The notes under the pieces were generated by a model, which saw nothing but the letters and a program-made list of their open reading frames with translations, had not been told where the DNA came from and did not search any database. Source: Sporosarcina highlanderae (GTDB lineage Bacteria; Bacillota; Bacilli; Bacillales_A; Planococcaceae). From it: DNA of 64,000 nucleotides. The DNA lies in contig NZ_JAROCC010000003.1 in assembly GCF_030433715.1 (NCBI RefSeq), forward strand, positions 62,001-126,000, given 5' to 3'. Positions 16,150 through 24,229 of this stretch are shown here, one piece after another (position 1 is the stretch's first letter; the number at the start of each line of letters is the position of its first letter). The position numbers and the translations under genes are program-made.

Positions 16150-16202
16150 ATATGGGAAGTTCACGGCATTCTATGGGAAGTCACCAGCATTCAATGAGAA
16201 CT
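16150..16202 (+). repeat. 21-bp repeat, 2.3 units, same family as 6740-6886
   Basis: GGGAAGTT at 16154, GGGAAGTC at 16175 and a decayed GAGAAC at 16196 keep the 21-nt period, with ATTCTAT and ATTCAAT tails like the larger array. Confidence 0.8.
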
Positions 16203-16204
16203 AA

Positions 16205-16390
16205 TCACGGATCATACCTATTCAACAGACGGTTTCGGCGTTCACGAACATTATTCGCTTCCAAATCCCTTGCCATCTGGTCTTTCCGTAATTGGCCATT
16301 TATTCGCGGGTCCTGCAATCGTAAGTTATTCCATCTTTCATTACCGACTACCTTCCTCACTTTTTCGATTTCATCTTCAAAAAATAACAT
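16205..16390 (-). CDS. Small charged protein, unrecognised
   Basis: This reverse-strand gene encodes 61 residues with a high charge (MLFFEDEIEKVRKVVGN at the N-terminus, Arg/Asn-rich C-terminus NNVRERRNRLLNRYDP) and no membrane segment. It is supported by a strong AAAGGAGG site whose best spacing (7 nt) fits the second of two in-frame ATG codons. I recognise no family. It is divergent from the gamma-glutamyltransferase gene and convergent with the acyl-CoA ligase gene. Confidence 0.6.
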   Translation of the reverse strand: MLFFEDEIEKVRKVVGNERWNNLRLQDPRINGQLRKDQMARDLEANNVRERRNRLLNRYDP

Positions 16391-16572
16391 GTCCATTCCT
16401 CCTTTCTACATGCGTAGATTTGAGGGAAAGGAACATATACTTTTCCCCTCTCTCTACAATACGCAGACAAATGGAACCCACGAAGGTATATGCACAGGGC
16501 AAAATGATAATTTTGTTTAGGGAATCTAAATAATTTTGACCTATTTATAGCAATCTTCGATTATAATAGAAT

Positions 16573-16587
16573 TTATAATAATCATAA
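16573..16587 (+). promoter_or_regulatory. PerR/Fur-box-like site before the gamma-glutamyltransferase gene
   Basis: TTATAATAATCATAA matches the PerR box TTATAATNATTATAA at every defined position but one. It lies about 20 nt before the start codon. The region is AT-rich, so chance resemblance is possible. Confidence 0.4.
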
Positions 16588-16607
16588 TATATGATGGGGG
16601 AATTGAA

Positions 16608-18209
16608 ATGGACTACTTATACAACCCATATGCAACGATTCGTCATACCGCGTTCGCAAGAAAAGGGATGGTCGCTACGTCTCAACCACTTGCTGCACAA
16701 GCGGGAATTGAAGTTATGCAAAAAGGGGGCAATGCAGTGGACGCAGCCATAGCGACGGCTGCTGCGTTGACAGTTGTTGAACCGACTTCTAATGGAATCG
16801 GCGGCGATGCATTTGCACTTGTCTGGATGAAGGATACTTTATATGGGTTAAATGCATCCGGCCAAGCACCGGAAGCGATGACATTAGAGGCATTTAAAGA
16901 AGAGGGGCATGAAAAAATTCCAACTTGGGGGTTCAAGCCAATTACAATCCCGGGCGTGCCGGCGGCTTGGGCCGAACTTTCGAAACGGTTCGGCAAAATC
17001 CCTTTAATCGAATCGTTAGCACCTGCTATCCGATATGCGGAAGAAGGTTATCCGTTAACTCCGATTTTAGGGAAGTATTGGCGAATTGCATATAACCGGT
17101 TCAAATCGCTTGATTCTGCGGATTTTGATGAATGGTTCAAAACGTTCGCACCCGATGGGAAGCCACCAGCGACAGGCGAAATGTGGAAGTCTCCGGGACA
17201 CGCGAAAACATTGAGGGAAATCGGAGAAACGAACGCGGAGTCCTTCTACAAAGGCGAGTTGGCGGACGCGATTCACGAACATGTAGCTGCGAACAATGGC
17301 TATTTGCGAAAATCAGATCTTGAGAATTTCAAAGTCGAATGGGTCAACCCGATCTCTACAAATTATAAAGGCTATGACGTCTGGGAAATTCCTCCGAATG
17401 GACAAGGCATGATTACGCTTATGGCTTTGAATATCTATGCTGAAATGAACCCGCCTCTGCCAAACGATGTGCGTACATTGCATGAACAGATCGAAGCGAT
17501 GAAATTGGCATTTACAGATGGAAAAGCGTTTATTACCGAAGAAAAAGACATGCCGATTGACGTTGCACACTTGCTTTCAAAAGAGTATGCGAAGCAGCGT
17601 GCATCTAAAATTACGGATAAGGCAACAATTCCTGACCCATATGAATTACCGAAAAGCGGCACAATCTATTTGGCGACAGCGGACGAAGAAGGAAATATGG
17701 TGTCATTCATCCAATCGAATTATATGGGCTTCGGCTCGGGAATCGTCGTGCCGGGAACGGGAATTGCCCTTCAAAACCGCGGCGTAGACTTCTCATTGGA
17801 CCCAATGCATCCGAATGCATTAAAACCAGGAAAACGAACATATAATACGATCATCCCTGGATTCCTGACGAAGGACGGGCAAGCAGTCGGACCATTCGGC
17901 ATCATGGGCGGCTTCATGCAACCGCAAGGCCATTTCCAAGTTGTTGTTAATACAATCGATTATCATTTGAATCCGCAAGCCACATTGGATGCGCCGCGTT
18001 GGCAATGGATCGAAGGGAATAAAGTGCATGTCGAACCAAATTTCCCGAACCATCTTGCACAAGCACTCACAAGATTAGGGCATCAGATTGTACCAACACT
18101 TGATAACGGCTCGTTCGGAAGAGGGCAAATCATTTGGCGGAATCCGGAAACAGGCGTCCTTGCGGGCGGTACTGAATCACGAACGGATGGAACGATTGTA
18201 GCTTGGTAA
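16608..18209 (+). CDS. Gamma-glutamyltransferase family protein (YwrD-like)
   Basis: The 533-residue Ntn-hydrolase proenzyme has N-terminal KGMVATSQPLAAQAG and GGNAVDAAIA segments, then EPTSNGIGGDAF. The self-cleavage and nucleophile Thr is about residue 352 (KSGTIYLATADEEGNMVS). LQNRGVDFSLDPMHPNAL and PGKRTYNTIIPGF follow in the small subunit. No signal peptide is visible, in line with YwrD-type cytoplasmic members and unlike secreted Ggt. It probably cleaves gamma-glutamyl bonds of thiols or related compounds. GGGGG precedes the ATG. A PerR-like box upstream hints at oxidative-stress control. A strong terminator follows. Confidence 0.88.
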   Translation: MDYLYNPYATIRHTAFARKGMVATSQPLAAQAGIEVMQKGGNAVDAAIATAAALTVVEPTSNGIGGDAFALVWMKDTLYGLNASGQAPEAMTLEAFKEEGHEKIPTWGFKPITIPGVPAAWAELSKRFGKIPLIESLAPAIRYAEEGYPLTPILGKYWRIAYNRFKSLDSADFDEWFKTFAPDGKPPATGEMWKSPGHAKTLREIGETNAESFYKGELADAIHEHVAANNGYLRKSDLENFKVEWVNPISTNYKGYDVWEIPPNGQGMITLMALNIYAEMNPPLPNDVRTLHEQIEAMKLAFTDGKAFITEEKDMPIDVAHLLSKEYAKQRASKITDKATIPDPYELPKSGTIYLATADEEGNMVSFIQSNYMGFGSGIVVPGTGIALQNRGVDFSLDPMHPNALKPGKRTYNTIIPGFLTKDGQAVGPFGIMGGFMQPQGHFQVVVNTIDYHLNPQATLDAPRWQWIEGNKVHVEPNFPNHLAQALTRLGHQIVPTLDNGSFGRGQIIWRNPETGVLAGGTESRTDGTIVAW

Positions 18210-18230
18210 TTAAATAGTTGGAATAAAGCA

Positions 18231-18272
18231 ACACCTTCTCATTCGAATTTCCGAATCAGAAGGTGTTTTTTC
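18231..18272 (+). terminator. Terminator of the gamma-glutamyltransferase gene
   Basis: ACACCTTCT-ATTCG pairs with CGAAT-AGAAGGTGT, followed by a T run. Confidence 0.9.
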
Positions 18273-18282
18273 AGTTTGGCAC

Positions 18283-18309
18283 TCAACTTCCTTCTTGATT
18301 AGCCGATAC
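18283..18309 (+). promoter_or_regulatory. Sigma-D (flagellar) promoter of flaG-fliD-fliS-fliT
   Basis: TCAA (18283-18286), a 15-nt spacer and GCCGATAC (18302-18309) match the sigma-D consensus TAAA-N15-GCCGATAT with one mismatch in each box. It lies 40 nt upstream of flaG. Confidence 0.8.
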
Positions 18310-18348
18310 AAAGGATAATGAATTTCTCATTCCAAGGAGGTTGGGAAT

Positions 18349-18717
18349 ATGGTTGGTCGCATCGGGGAGTCAAGTGGCGCACAACAGGTTGAAACGATTG
18401 TGGAAGATAGGGCACTAAAAGTGAATTCGAAAGTAGCCGAAGTTCAAGCGATAAATGCCCAAGAGCATGCAGCAGACAAAGAACAGCAGTTGCCAATCGA
18501 AAAAGCGCGACAAGTGACGGATAGCATAAATAAATTCCTTGAAAGTGCAAATACACAGCTACGCTTTAAGCTACATGACAAATTAAACGAATACTACGTC
18601 GTAATTATTGATCAGAAAACAGACGAAGTCGTCCGAGAAATTCCATCAAAAAAACTAATGGATACATACGCATCAATGAAGGAATTTGTCGGAGTACTCA
18701 TCGACCGAAAAATCTGA
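18349..18717 (+). CDS. flaG: FlaG-like flagellar protein
   Basis: The 122-residue protein has a variable polar N-terminal half and a conserved C-terminal FlaG domain from about residue 60 (INKFLESANTQLRFKLHDKLNEYYVV, then DEVVREIPSKK). FlaG proteins influence filament length, but the mechanism is not settled. AAGGAGG precedes the ATG. It is the first gene of the late flagellar operon, 17 nt before fliD. Confidence 0.9.
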   Translation: MVGRIGESSGAQQVETIVEDRALKVNSKVAEVQAINAQEHAADKEQQLPIEKARQVTDSINKFLESANTQLRFKLHDKLNEYYVVIIDQKTDEVVREIPSKKLMDTYASMKEFVGVLIDRKI

Positions 18718-18734
18718 GGAGGTTGTAAAAAACT

Positions 18735-20204
18735 ATGCGAATTAGCGGATTGGCAACAGGCATGGATACGGAACAAATCATTAAAGACATGATGAAAGCC
18801 CACCGCCTTCCACTCGAGAAAATCACCCAGAAGAAGCAGTACTTGGAATGGCAGATGGATGATTATCGAAGTGTGAACAGGAATATAACGGACCTTAAAT
18901 ATAAAGTAACCGATACAATGGGCCGCCAGCAGACTTTTATGCAGAAGACGGTTAATATATCGAATCCCGGTGCGGTTGGGATTAAAGCAACTAATGCTAC
19001 TGGTGAATTTTCAGGTTCTATTAAAGTAGACAAATTGGCAACTCAGGCCAGTTTACAAAGTGGAGCTCTGGAGGAGAATATGTCACCAGCACAGGTTGAT
19101 TCCAAAAAACTTTCTGAATTAGGGGTTTCACTTACAGCAGATGAAAAAGTTACGATAACAGCACCAAATGGAAAAGTAACAGAGATTACTGTCACGGCGG
19201 AAGACACTTTAGGTTCTTTTTTACAAAAAATCAATAAGGCACCAAACTCAAGTATTACAGCTTTTTATGATGCACATACAGGTAAAATTGCTATGACAGC
19301 AAAAGATAGCGGTGAAGGGAATATTACTATCAGTTCCGGCAACGTTGCTAATAGTCTTAAATTAAGTGGTACGGAAGCTAAGTCTACCGCGGGTAATAAC
19401 GCAGAATTCGTATTTAATGGACTTACGACACAACGGTCATCCAACACCTTTACAATCAACGGCTTTGAAGTGAATCTAAAACAAGTTACTAATGAACCGG
19501 TTACATTCAGCTCCGCCCCGGACACAGACAAGATCGTAGAGTCCGTCGTGAAATTCGTCGATGACTATAATAAAATGATCGAAGAATTAAATGAGAAAAT
19601 TCGCGAGCCAAGATATCGGAACTTCCAACCTCTTTCGGATGAACAGAAGAAGGATATGAAGGAAAAAGAAATTGAGCTTTGGGAAGAGAAAGCGAAGAGC
19701 GGTACGCTTCGGAATGATCCTACGATTGCAAGTCTGTTGACTAATTTAAGACAACTCATGAATGAACCGATTCAAACGTCTTCAGGAAAAGTAAGTTTAA
19801 AAGACCTGGGCATTGAGCCGATCAAGGACTTTAAAGAAAACGGTAAACTGTCAATCAATGAAGATGATTTAAGAAAAGCAATCACTGAAAATCCGAACCA
19901 AGTTTATGAACTGTTTGCAAAATCTGCTACCGATACAGACAAGGGTGGAATTGCTATTCAGTTCCGTAAAACTATGGATAATGTCAATGCAGTTATTTCG
20001 GAAAAGGCGGGCACATCCGGTTCGGTTAGCGATAATTTTGCCATGGGGCGTAGCATGAAATCTATGAACCAGCAAATCGATAGATTCGAAAACCGCCTAA
20101 AGATGTTAGAAGATCGTTATTGGAGGCAGTTTACCGCAATGGAACAAGCCATTCAACGTGCCAATGCCCAATCCGCAAACATGATGAATATGTTTGGTCA
20201 GTAA
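18735..20204 (+). CDS. fliD: Flagellar filament cap protein FliD
   Basis: The 489-residue protein has the FliD N-terminus (MRISGLATGMDTEQIIKDMM) that packs on the filament end and a variable middle exposed domain. Its C-terminal coiled-coil ends in DRYWRQFTAMEQAIQRANAQ. The cap promotes flagellin polymerisation after export. The gene follows flaG with a GAGGAGG site and precedes fliS. Confidence 0.95.
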   Translation: MRISGLATGMDTEQIIKDMMKAHRLPLEKITQKKQYLEWQMDDYRSVNRNITDLKYKVTDTMGRQQTFMQKTVNISNPGAVGIKATNATGEFSGSIKVDKLATQASLQSGALEENMSPAQVDSKKLSELGVSLTADEKVTITAPNGKVTEITVTAEDTLGSFLQKINKAPNSSITAFYDAHTGKIAMTAKDSGEGNITISSGNVANSLKLSGTEAKSTAGNNAEFVFNGLTTQRSSNTFTINGFEVNLKQVTNEPVTFSSAPDTDKIVESVVKFVDDYNKMIEELNEKIREPRYRNFQPLSDEQKKDMKEKEIELWEEKAKSGTLRNDPTIASLLTNLRQLMNEPIQTSSGKVSLKDLGIEPIKDFKENGKLSINEDDLRKAITENPNQVYELFAKSATDTDKGGIAIQFRKTMDNVNAVISEKAGTSGSVSDNFAMGRSMKSMNQQIDRFENRLKMLEDRYWRQFTAMEQAIQRANAQSANMMNMFGQ

Positions 20205-20260
20205 TAAAATGGTAGGATAATGCACGCGACAGTGGGAAACCGTAAAAGGAGATAAAACCT

Positions 20261-20662
20261 ATGGCAATTAATAATCCATATACAATGTATCAGAACAATT
20301 CAGTGAATACGTCGACGCCTGGTGAGTTAACGCTAATGTTATACAATGGATGCTTGAAATTCATTCATCAGGCAAAAAAAGCTTTAGAACAGGGGAATAT
20401 TGAGGAAAAGAATACAGCGACGCAGAAGGCGCAAGCAATTGTGAACGAGTTAATGGTGACGCTGGATCGGTCTGTACCGATTTCGGAGAATATGATGACA
20501 CTTTATGAATTTGTAAATCACCGTTTGCTTGAAGGAAATATTAAAAACGACGGTGCGATGTATAATGAGGCGGCTGAAATCATAACGGAGTTTCGCGATA
20601 CGTGGAAGCAGGTCATTCAAATCAATCGTTCGAAGCAGTACGCGAATATGGACGGAATATGA
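20261..20662 (+). CDS. fliS: Flagellin export chaperone FliS
   Basis: The 133-residue, helical protein begins NPYTMYQNNSVNTSTPGELT and has LMLYNGCLKFIHQAKKAL, the FliS signature. It binds the C-terminus of flagellin to stop premature polymerisation. AAAGGAG lies before the ATG. The stop overlaps the fliT start (ATGA). Confidence 0.95.
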   Translation: MAINNPYTMYQNNSVNTSTPGELTLMLYNGCLKFIHQAKKALEQGNIEEKNTATQKAQAIVNELMVTLDRSVPISENMMTLYEFVNHRLLEGNIKNDGAMYNEAAEIITEFRDTWKQVIQINRSKQYANMDGI

Positions 20663-21012
20663 TCCGGCCTGCAATGATTCGATGGCAGGAAACTGCGCAG
20701 CAACTCCTGTCGTTGACTGGTCAAACTGATGAAGAAAATCGGGATGCGGTAATTGAGGAAATCAATCGGCTTTTGGATGAAAGAGATTTGTTACAGCAGG
20801 AAATTGCCGCTCCATTTACTTTTGATGAAGAGGAATTGGGAAAGCAACTTGTTGTTTTGGAGCAGCAAGTCGTGAAGGGACTTTCCTCATTTACAAAACA
20901 AATCCGTTCAGATATAACGGCAGCACAATCAAAGAAGGATCATATGAAAAGTTACGTCAACCCTTATGCAAATGTCGCAAGGGACGGAACATTTTACGAT
21001 ACGAAGCGATGA
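20659..21012 (+). CDS. fliT: FliT-like flagellar chaperone
   Basis: The 117-residue helical protein starts at the ATG overlapping the fliS stop (ATGA), which indicates coupling; an upstream in-frame start inside fliS is unlikely. Sequence resemblance to FliT is weak, as is usual. Position after fliD-fliS, size and a C-terminal tail (NPYANVARDGTFYDTKR) support the call. FliT proteins chaperone FliD before export. Confidence 0.8.
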   Translation: MIRPAMIRWQETAQQLLSLTGQTDEENRDAVIEEINRLLDERDLLQQEIAAPFTFDEEELGKQLVVLEQQVVKGLSSFTKQIRSDITAAQSKKDHMKSYVNPYANVARDGTFYDTKR

Positions 21013-21014
21013 AG

Positions 21015-21049
21015 AGCTGATCAGTACATACTGATTGGCTTTTTTTTGA
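21015..21049 (+). terminator. Terminator of the flaG-fliT operon
   Basis: GC-ATCAGT pairs with ACTGAT-GC around a short loop, followed by eight T. Confidence 0.8.
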
Positions 21050-21054
21050 TAGCA

Positions 21055-21113
21055 GCGACTTGCGGGTAGACTATCCAGATTTGCGGGGACACCAACGACT
21101 TGCGGACACTCCC
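21055..21113 (+). repeat. Short imperfect ACTTGCGG repeats
   Basis: Three units built on (A/G)ACTTGCGG or GATTTGCGGGG with following GACAC-like tails occur at about 18-22-nt spacing directly after the flagellar terminator. They resemble, in placement though not in sequence, the 21-bp and 40-bp arrays elsewhere in the window. Confidence 0.55.
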
Positions 21114-21229
21114 TAAAAACACCAATACACTCCAAAACTCCTGTTTTCCATCTGTAACTATTTCACTATTCATGGTACATTGAAAATAAGAGAATGAGGT
21201 TAACGGTAACTTAAAGGGGGAATGGAGAA

Positions 21230-22711
21230 ATGGGGGCAGGAAATGTGAAGATGCTGATGCGTGAGCAATTTTCGAAGAAAAATTTCATTTTATTCGTCAC
21301 GCTTGGTGGTTCAAGTTTAATAGGTGCACTTTATTATTATTTTACCGGGCAGGATGCACTGAAAACGTTCAGCATGACAATCCCGCTAATGACGTCAATT
21401 ATCGTCTTTCTTTTATCGAAAAAAGTCTTGTTTTTTGAGAAGGTCTTTCCGTGGATTATCATTGGAATCACGGCATTTGCAACGATTTTCAATGGTGTGG
21501 TCGGTGATCCGTCCATCGTAACTGCCGGGATTGCATTTTTCATTGCAGGAATTGCCAGTGTACATGTATCCATCCGAATCATGACGTATGGTTTTGCTCT
21601 ATCGATCGCTGTAATGATTGTGTTTTTAACGAACTATCCGTATCAGGAAACAATCGCGTCAAGCAAAGGCAGTTTGATGTTGCCACTTATTTTGTTAGCG
21701 GTTGGACTTTTGATTCAAATTATGCAAACTCAAAAGCTTGAGGAGCAAGTGAATTTATTTACAGTTGAGCAGGAAAAACGTGCAAAAGAGGAAGAACAGA
21801 AGCATCAAACTCTTAATGAAAACGTCGAGAAAGTGGCGGATGATTTAGTGTCGATTGCACATACTGCAAAACGGCATTGGAGCTCCCAAAAGGAATTATT
21901 GGAAATTATGGATGACATCGCGGCTAGTGTTGAACGGGAAGCTGAACAGATCAGCAGGATTGCGCAAAATACAGAGCGCGTGCAAAATGATGTGGCGAAT
22001 ATGCAGGTTGAAACGCAGTCGATGTTTAAAGATGCTGCAGATTTACGCTCCGAGTCGGATGAAGTTGTCAGCAGGATGCGTAGCGTACGTAAAGGTATGG
22101 AAGAAGTGGAACAGCTGTTGAATGAATTGAATGGGTCATTCGGTTTACTTTCACAAAATATCGAAAAAACGAATGCGTTGGCTAAATCGATTGCGTCCAT
22201 TACCGAACAGACGAATTTATTGGCATTGAACGCATCTATTGAAGCGGCTCGTGCCGGGGAACACGGTCGAGGGTTCGCTGTCGTAGCCGAAGAAATAAGG
22301 AAACTCGCACAAACAACAGCCGAAACGCTCAATCAAATCAATAGCAACCTGAACGATGTTAATAAGATGAATAGCCAATCCCGAAAAAATTTAACAGCAA
22401 GCACCGATAAATTAAAGACCCAAGGCCTGATAACGATCGAAGCGGAAACGAAAATCGAGGACATGCATCAAACATTAGGTCTTTTGCATGAGAATCTTTT
22501 GGCGTTTGATACGAAAACTAAGATGATTTCCATTGATACTTCAGAAATCGGAAGCACGACTGGAACATTTGCCGATTTACTTGCACAATCAAGTGCTTCG
22601 CTTGAAGAAGTCAATGCCACAGTGCATACGACAGTTGCCGATAATGAACAAATCGTTCTCACGCTTGAAGGAACGATGAAGAGGACAAAGGAGTTGGCTG
22701 AAAGTCGATAA
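21230..22711 (+). CDS. Methyl-accepting chemotaxis protein with six TM segments
   Basis: The 493-residue chemoreceptor has about six hydrophobic segments in residues 20-165 and no evident extracellular ligand domain or HAMP domain. A cytoplasmic coiled coil follows, with the conserved hairpin tip [35 protein letters not shown] (about 320-357). It would bind CheA and CheW and probably senses a membrane-linked or internal cue. It stands alone 3' of the flagellar operon, with AAAGGGGG upstream of the ATG. Confidence 0.9.
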   Translation: MGAGNVKMLMREQFSKKNFILFVTLGGSSLIGALYYYFTGQDALKTFSMTIPLMTSIIVFLLSKKVLFFEKVFPWIIIGITAFATIFNGVVGDPSIVTAGIAFFIAGIASVHVSIRIMTYGFALSIAVMIVFLTNYPYQETIASSKGSLMLPLILLAVGLLIQIMQTQKLEEQVNLFTVEQEKRAKEEEQKHQTLNENVEKVADDLVSIAHTAKRHWSSQKELLEIMDDIAASVEREAEQISRIAQNTERVQNDVANMQVETQSMFKDAADLRSESDEVVSRMRSVRKGMEEVEQLLNELNGSFGLLSQNIEKTNALAKSIASITEQTNLLALNASIEAARAGEHGRGFAVVAEEIRKLAQTTAETLNQINSNLNDVNKMNSQSRKNLTASTDKLKTQGLITIEAETKIEDMHQTLGLLHENLLAFDTKTKMISIDTSEIGSTTGTFADLLAQSSASLEEVNATVHTTVADNEQIVLTLEGTMKRTKELAESR

Positions 22712-22724
22712 AAATCAGTACATT

Positions 22725-22733
22725 TGGTATAAT
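22725..22733 (+). promoter_or_regulatory. Extended -10 promoter of the PilZ gene
   Basis: TGGTATAAT is a perfect extended -10 element 37 nt before the preferred start. The -35 region is not recognisable. Confidence 0.5.
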
Positions 22734-22769
22734 GGATTTTAAGGAAAGGAAATGGGACGAGGTGGGGAA

Positions 22770-23153
22770 ATGCAATACAAACGGCATGAATATTTTAGGC
22801 ATTCATTCGACCAACCCCTATCAGCAACATTTCGAATCTTAGTCGAGGGATCATCGAATGAATCCAATCCAGGCAATTGCATGCTTTTGGATATCAGTGC
22901 GAATGGCACCAAACTTGCATCAAATTTCGATATACCGATTGAAATCGGCCCCGTACATCTACGACTTAACTTTCAGCTTTACGAAGCGAATATTAACGTT
23001 GTCGGTGAAATAGTATGGAAAAAGAATACAGTGGATGGATTCCATTATGGCATCCACTTTAATGGGGATGCTTCCACTGAAAAGCTAATTATTGAAGAGC
23101 TGAAGCTTCGCAGGTGGTCGGAAATTAATTCAACGGGTGATAGTGAAGGCTGA
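22770..23153 (+). CDS. PilZ-domain protein
   Basis: About 127 residues. The N-terminal basic stretch YKRHEYFRHSF stands for the RxxxR half of the cyclic-di-GMP site and DISANGTKL for the (D/N)xSxxG half, followed by a beta-barrel with EIVWKK and FHYGIHF strands. It is probably a small c-di-GMP effector. The ATG at 22770 is favoured (GAGGTGGGG upstream); the ATG at 22752 is possible. It lies beside a chemoreceptor and flagellar genes, in keeping with motility control. Binding is inferred from the motifs only. Confidence 0.82.
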   Translation: MQYKRHEYFRHSFDQPLSATFRILVEGSSNESNPGNCMLLDISANGTKLASNFDIPIEIGPVHLRLNFQLYEANINVVGEIVWKKNTVDGFHYGIHFNGDASTEKLIIEELKLRRWSEINSTGDSEG

Positions 23154-23216
23154 AAACCTGAAAAGTGAAGTTTTTCGACACATTTCGACAAGATTTTAAT
23201 TTTCCTTCAAATAAAA

Positions 23217-23246
23217 GAAGGATATTAAAATATAGATGTAGAAGTA
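23217..23246 (+). promoter_or_regulatory. Candidate sigma-H promoter of hpf
   Basis: GAAGGATAT (23217-23225), a 12-nt spacer and GTAGAAGTA (23238-23246) match the sigma-H consensus RNAGGAWWW / RNNGAATWW with one mismatch. In B. subtilis the orthologue yvyD is sigma-B and sigma-H dependent. Confidence 0.6.
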
Positions 23247-23278
23247 TATAGTATCGGTTAATCAAAGGAGGAGTTCAT

Positions 23279-23842
23279 ATGTTAGACTTTAACATCCGAG
23301 GGGAAAACCTAGAGGTAACTCCAGCAATTCGTGAGTACGTCGAGAAAAAGGTACTAAAACTCGAAAGATATTTCACAGAAGGCGCAAACGCAACCGCTAA
23401 TGTCAACTTGAAGGTGTACAATGACAGACAGACAAAAGTGGAAATTACAATTCCTATGAAAAACTTGACACTACGTGCTGAAGAACGGCACGAAGACATG
23501 TACGCTGCAATCGACTTGATCGTTGACAAATTAGAACGTCAAATTCGAAAATACAAAACAAAAGTAAACCGTAAATTCCGTGAAAAAGAAGGTGTGGCAG
23601 CTTTCTTGCAATCCGTCGGAAAAGAGAAAAGCAACAATGAAGAGCCGATAAACGAAGACGCCGAGTTCCAAGTCGTCCGTACAAAACAATTCGACTTGAA
23701 ACCGATGGACCAAGAGGAAGCCATTCTTCAGATGAACATGCTTGGTCATAACTTCTTCATCTTCACTGATTCTGAATCAGAGGACACTCATATCGTTTAC
23801 AAACGAAAAGACGGGAAATACGGCTTGATCGAAACAAACTAA
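23279..23842 (+). CDS. hpf: Long-form ribosome hibernation promoting factor
   Basis: The 187-residue protein has an N-terminal HPF/RaiA domain (MLDFNIRGENLEVTPAIREYV to about residue 100) and a C-terminal dimerisation domain from about 128 (VVRTKQFDLKPMDQEEAILQMN to the end). This is the long form, which pairs 70S ribosomes into inactive 100S dimers in stationary phase. AAAGGAGGAG precedes the ATG. It is monocistronic with its own terminator and sits upstream of secA as in B. subtilis. Confidence 0.95.
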   Translation: MLDFNIRGENLEVTPAIREYVEKKVLKLERYFTEGANATANVNLKVYNDRQTKVEITIPMKNLTLRAEERHEDMYAAIDLIVDKLERQIRKYKTKVNRKFREKEGVAAFLQSVGKEKSNNEEPINEDAEFQVVRTKQFDLKPMDQEEAILQMNMLGHNFFIFTDSESEDTHIVYKRKDGKYGLIETN

Positions 23843-23855
23843 ATTAACCAATCTC

Positions 23856-23884
23856 GACCCCCGGAGAAATCCGGGGGTCTTTTG
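23856..23884 (+). terminator. Terminator of hpf
   Basis: GACCCCCGG pairs with CCGGGGGTC around a short loop, followed by T residues. Confidence 0.9.
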
Positions 23885-23990
23885 ATTATTTCACAGGAAA
23901 CTTGATTACTTTGTGAAACGTCCTGGTGTATATAATGATGACTTGAACATGTTTTTTTAAATATAATTTACTATTAAATATGATTTAGTT

Positions 23991-24118
23991 GCTTGAAGTG
24001 GAAGGCGGCGACTCCTGCGGGAATAGCATGAGCTGAAGACCCCGCAACGGAGCGAAGCGCAGTGAGGAGACTGAAGCCATGCCCGCGGAAAGCGTCCGCC
24101 TGAAACGGAAAGCAACGG
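23991..24118 (+). repeat. Dispersed structured element, copy 2
   Basis: Homologous to 6994-7118. The inner stem is GCATG...CATGC in this copy, with TGCGGG...CCCGCG next to it and GGCGG...CCGCC outside. It lies between the hpf terminator and the secA promoter. Confidence 0.8.
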
Positions 24119-24169
24119 TCTGTAGATATAACTAATTAAAATAATCCCTTTACAAATCGTTCCGACTAT

Positions 24170-24198
24170 TTGCACGGTGCTTTTTACAATGTTAAAAT
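24170..24198 (+). promoter_or_regulatory. SigA-type promoter of secA
   Basis: TTGCAC (24170-24175) and TAAAAT (24193-24198) are separated by 17 nt, 31 nt before the secA start. Confidence 0.65.
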
Positions 24199-24229
24199 GA
24201 AGGGTGAACTTAATGAGGATGTGACCTAA

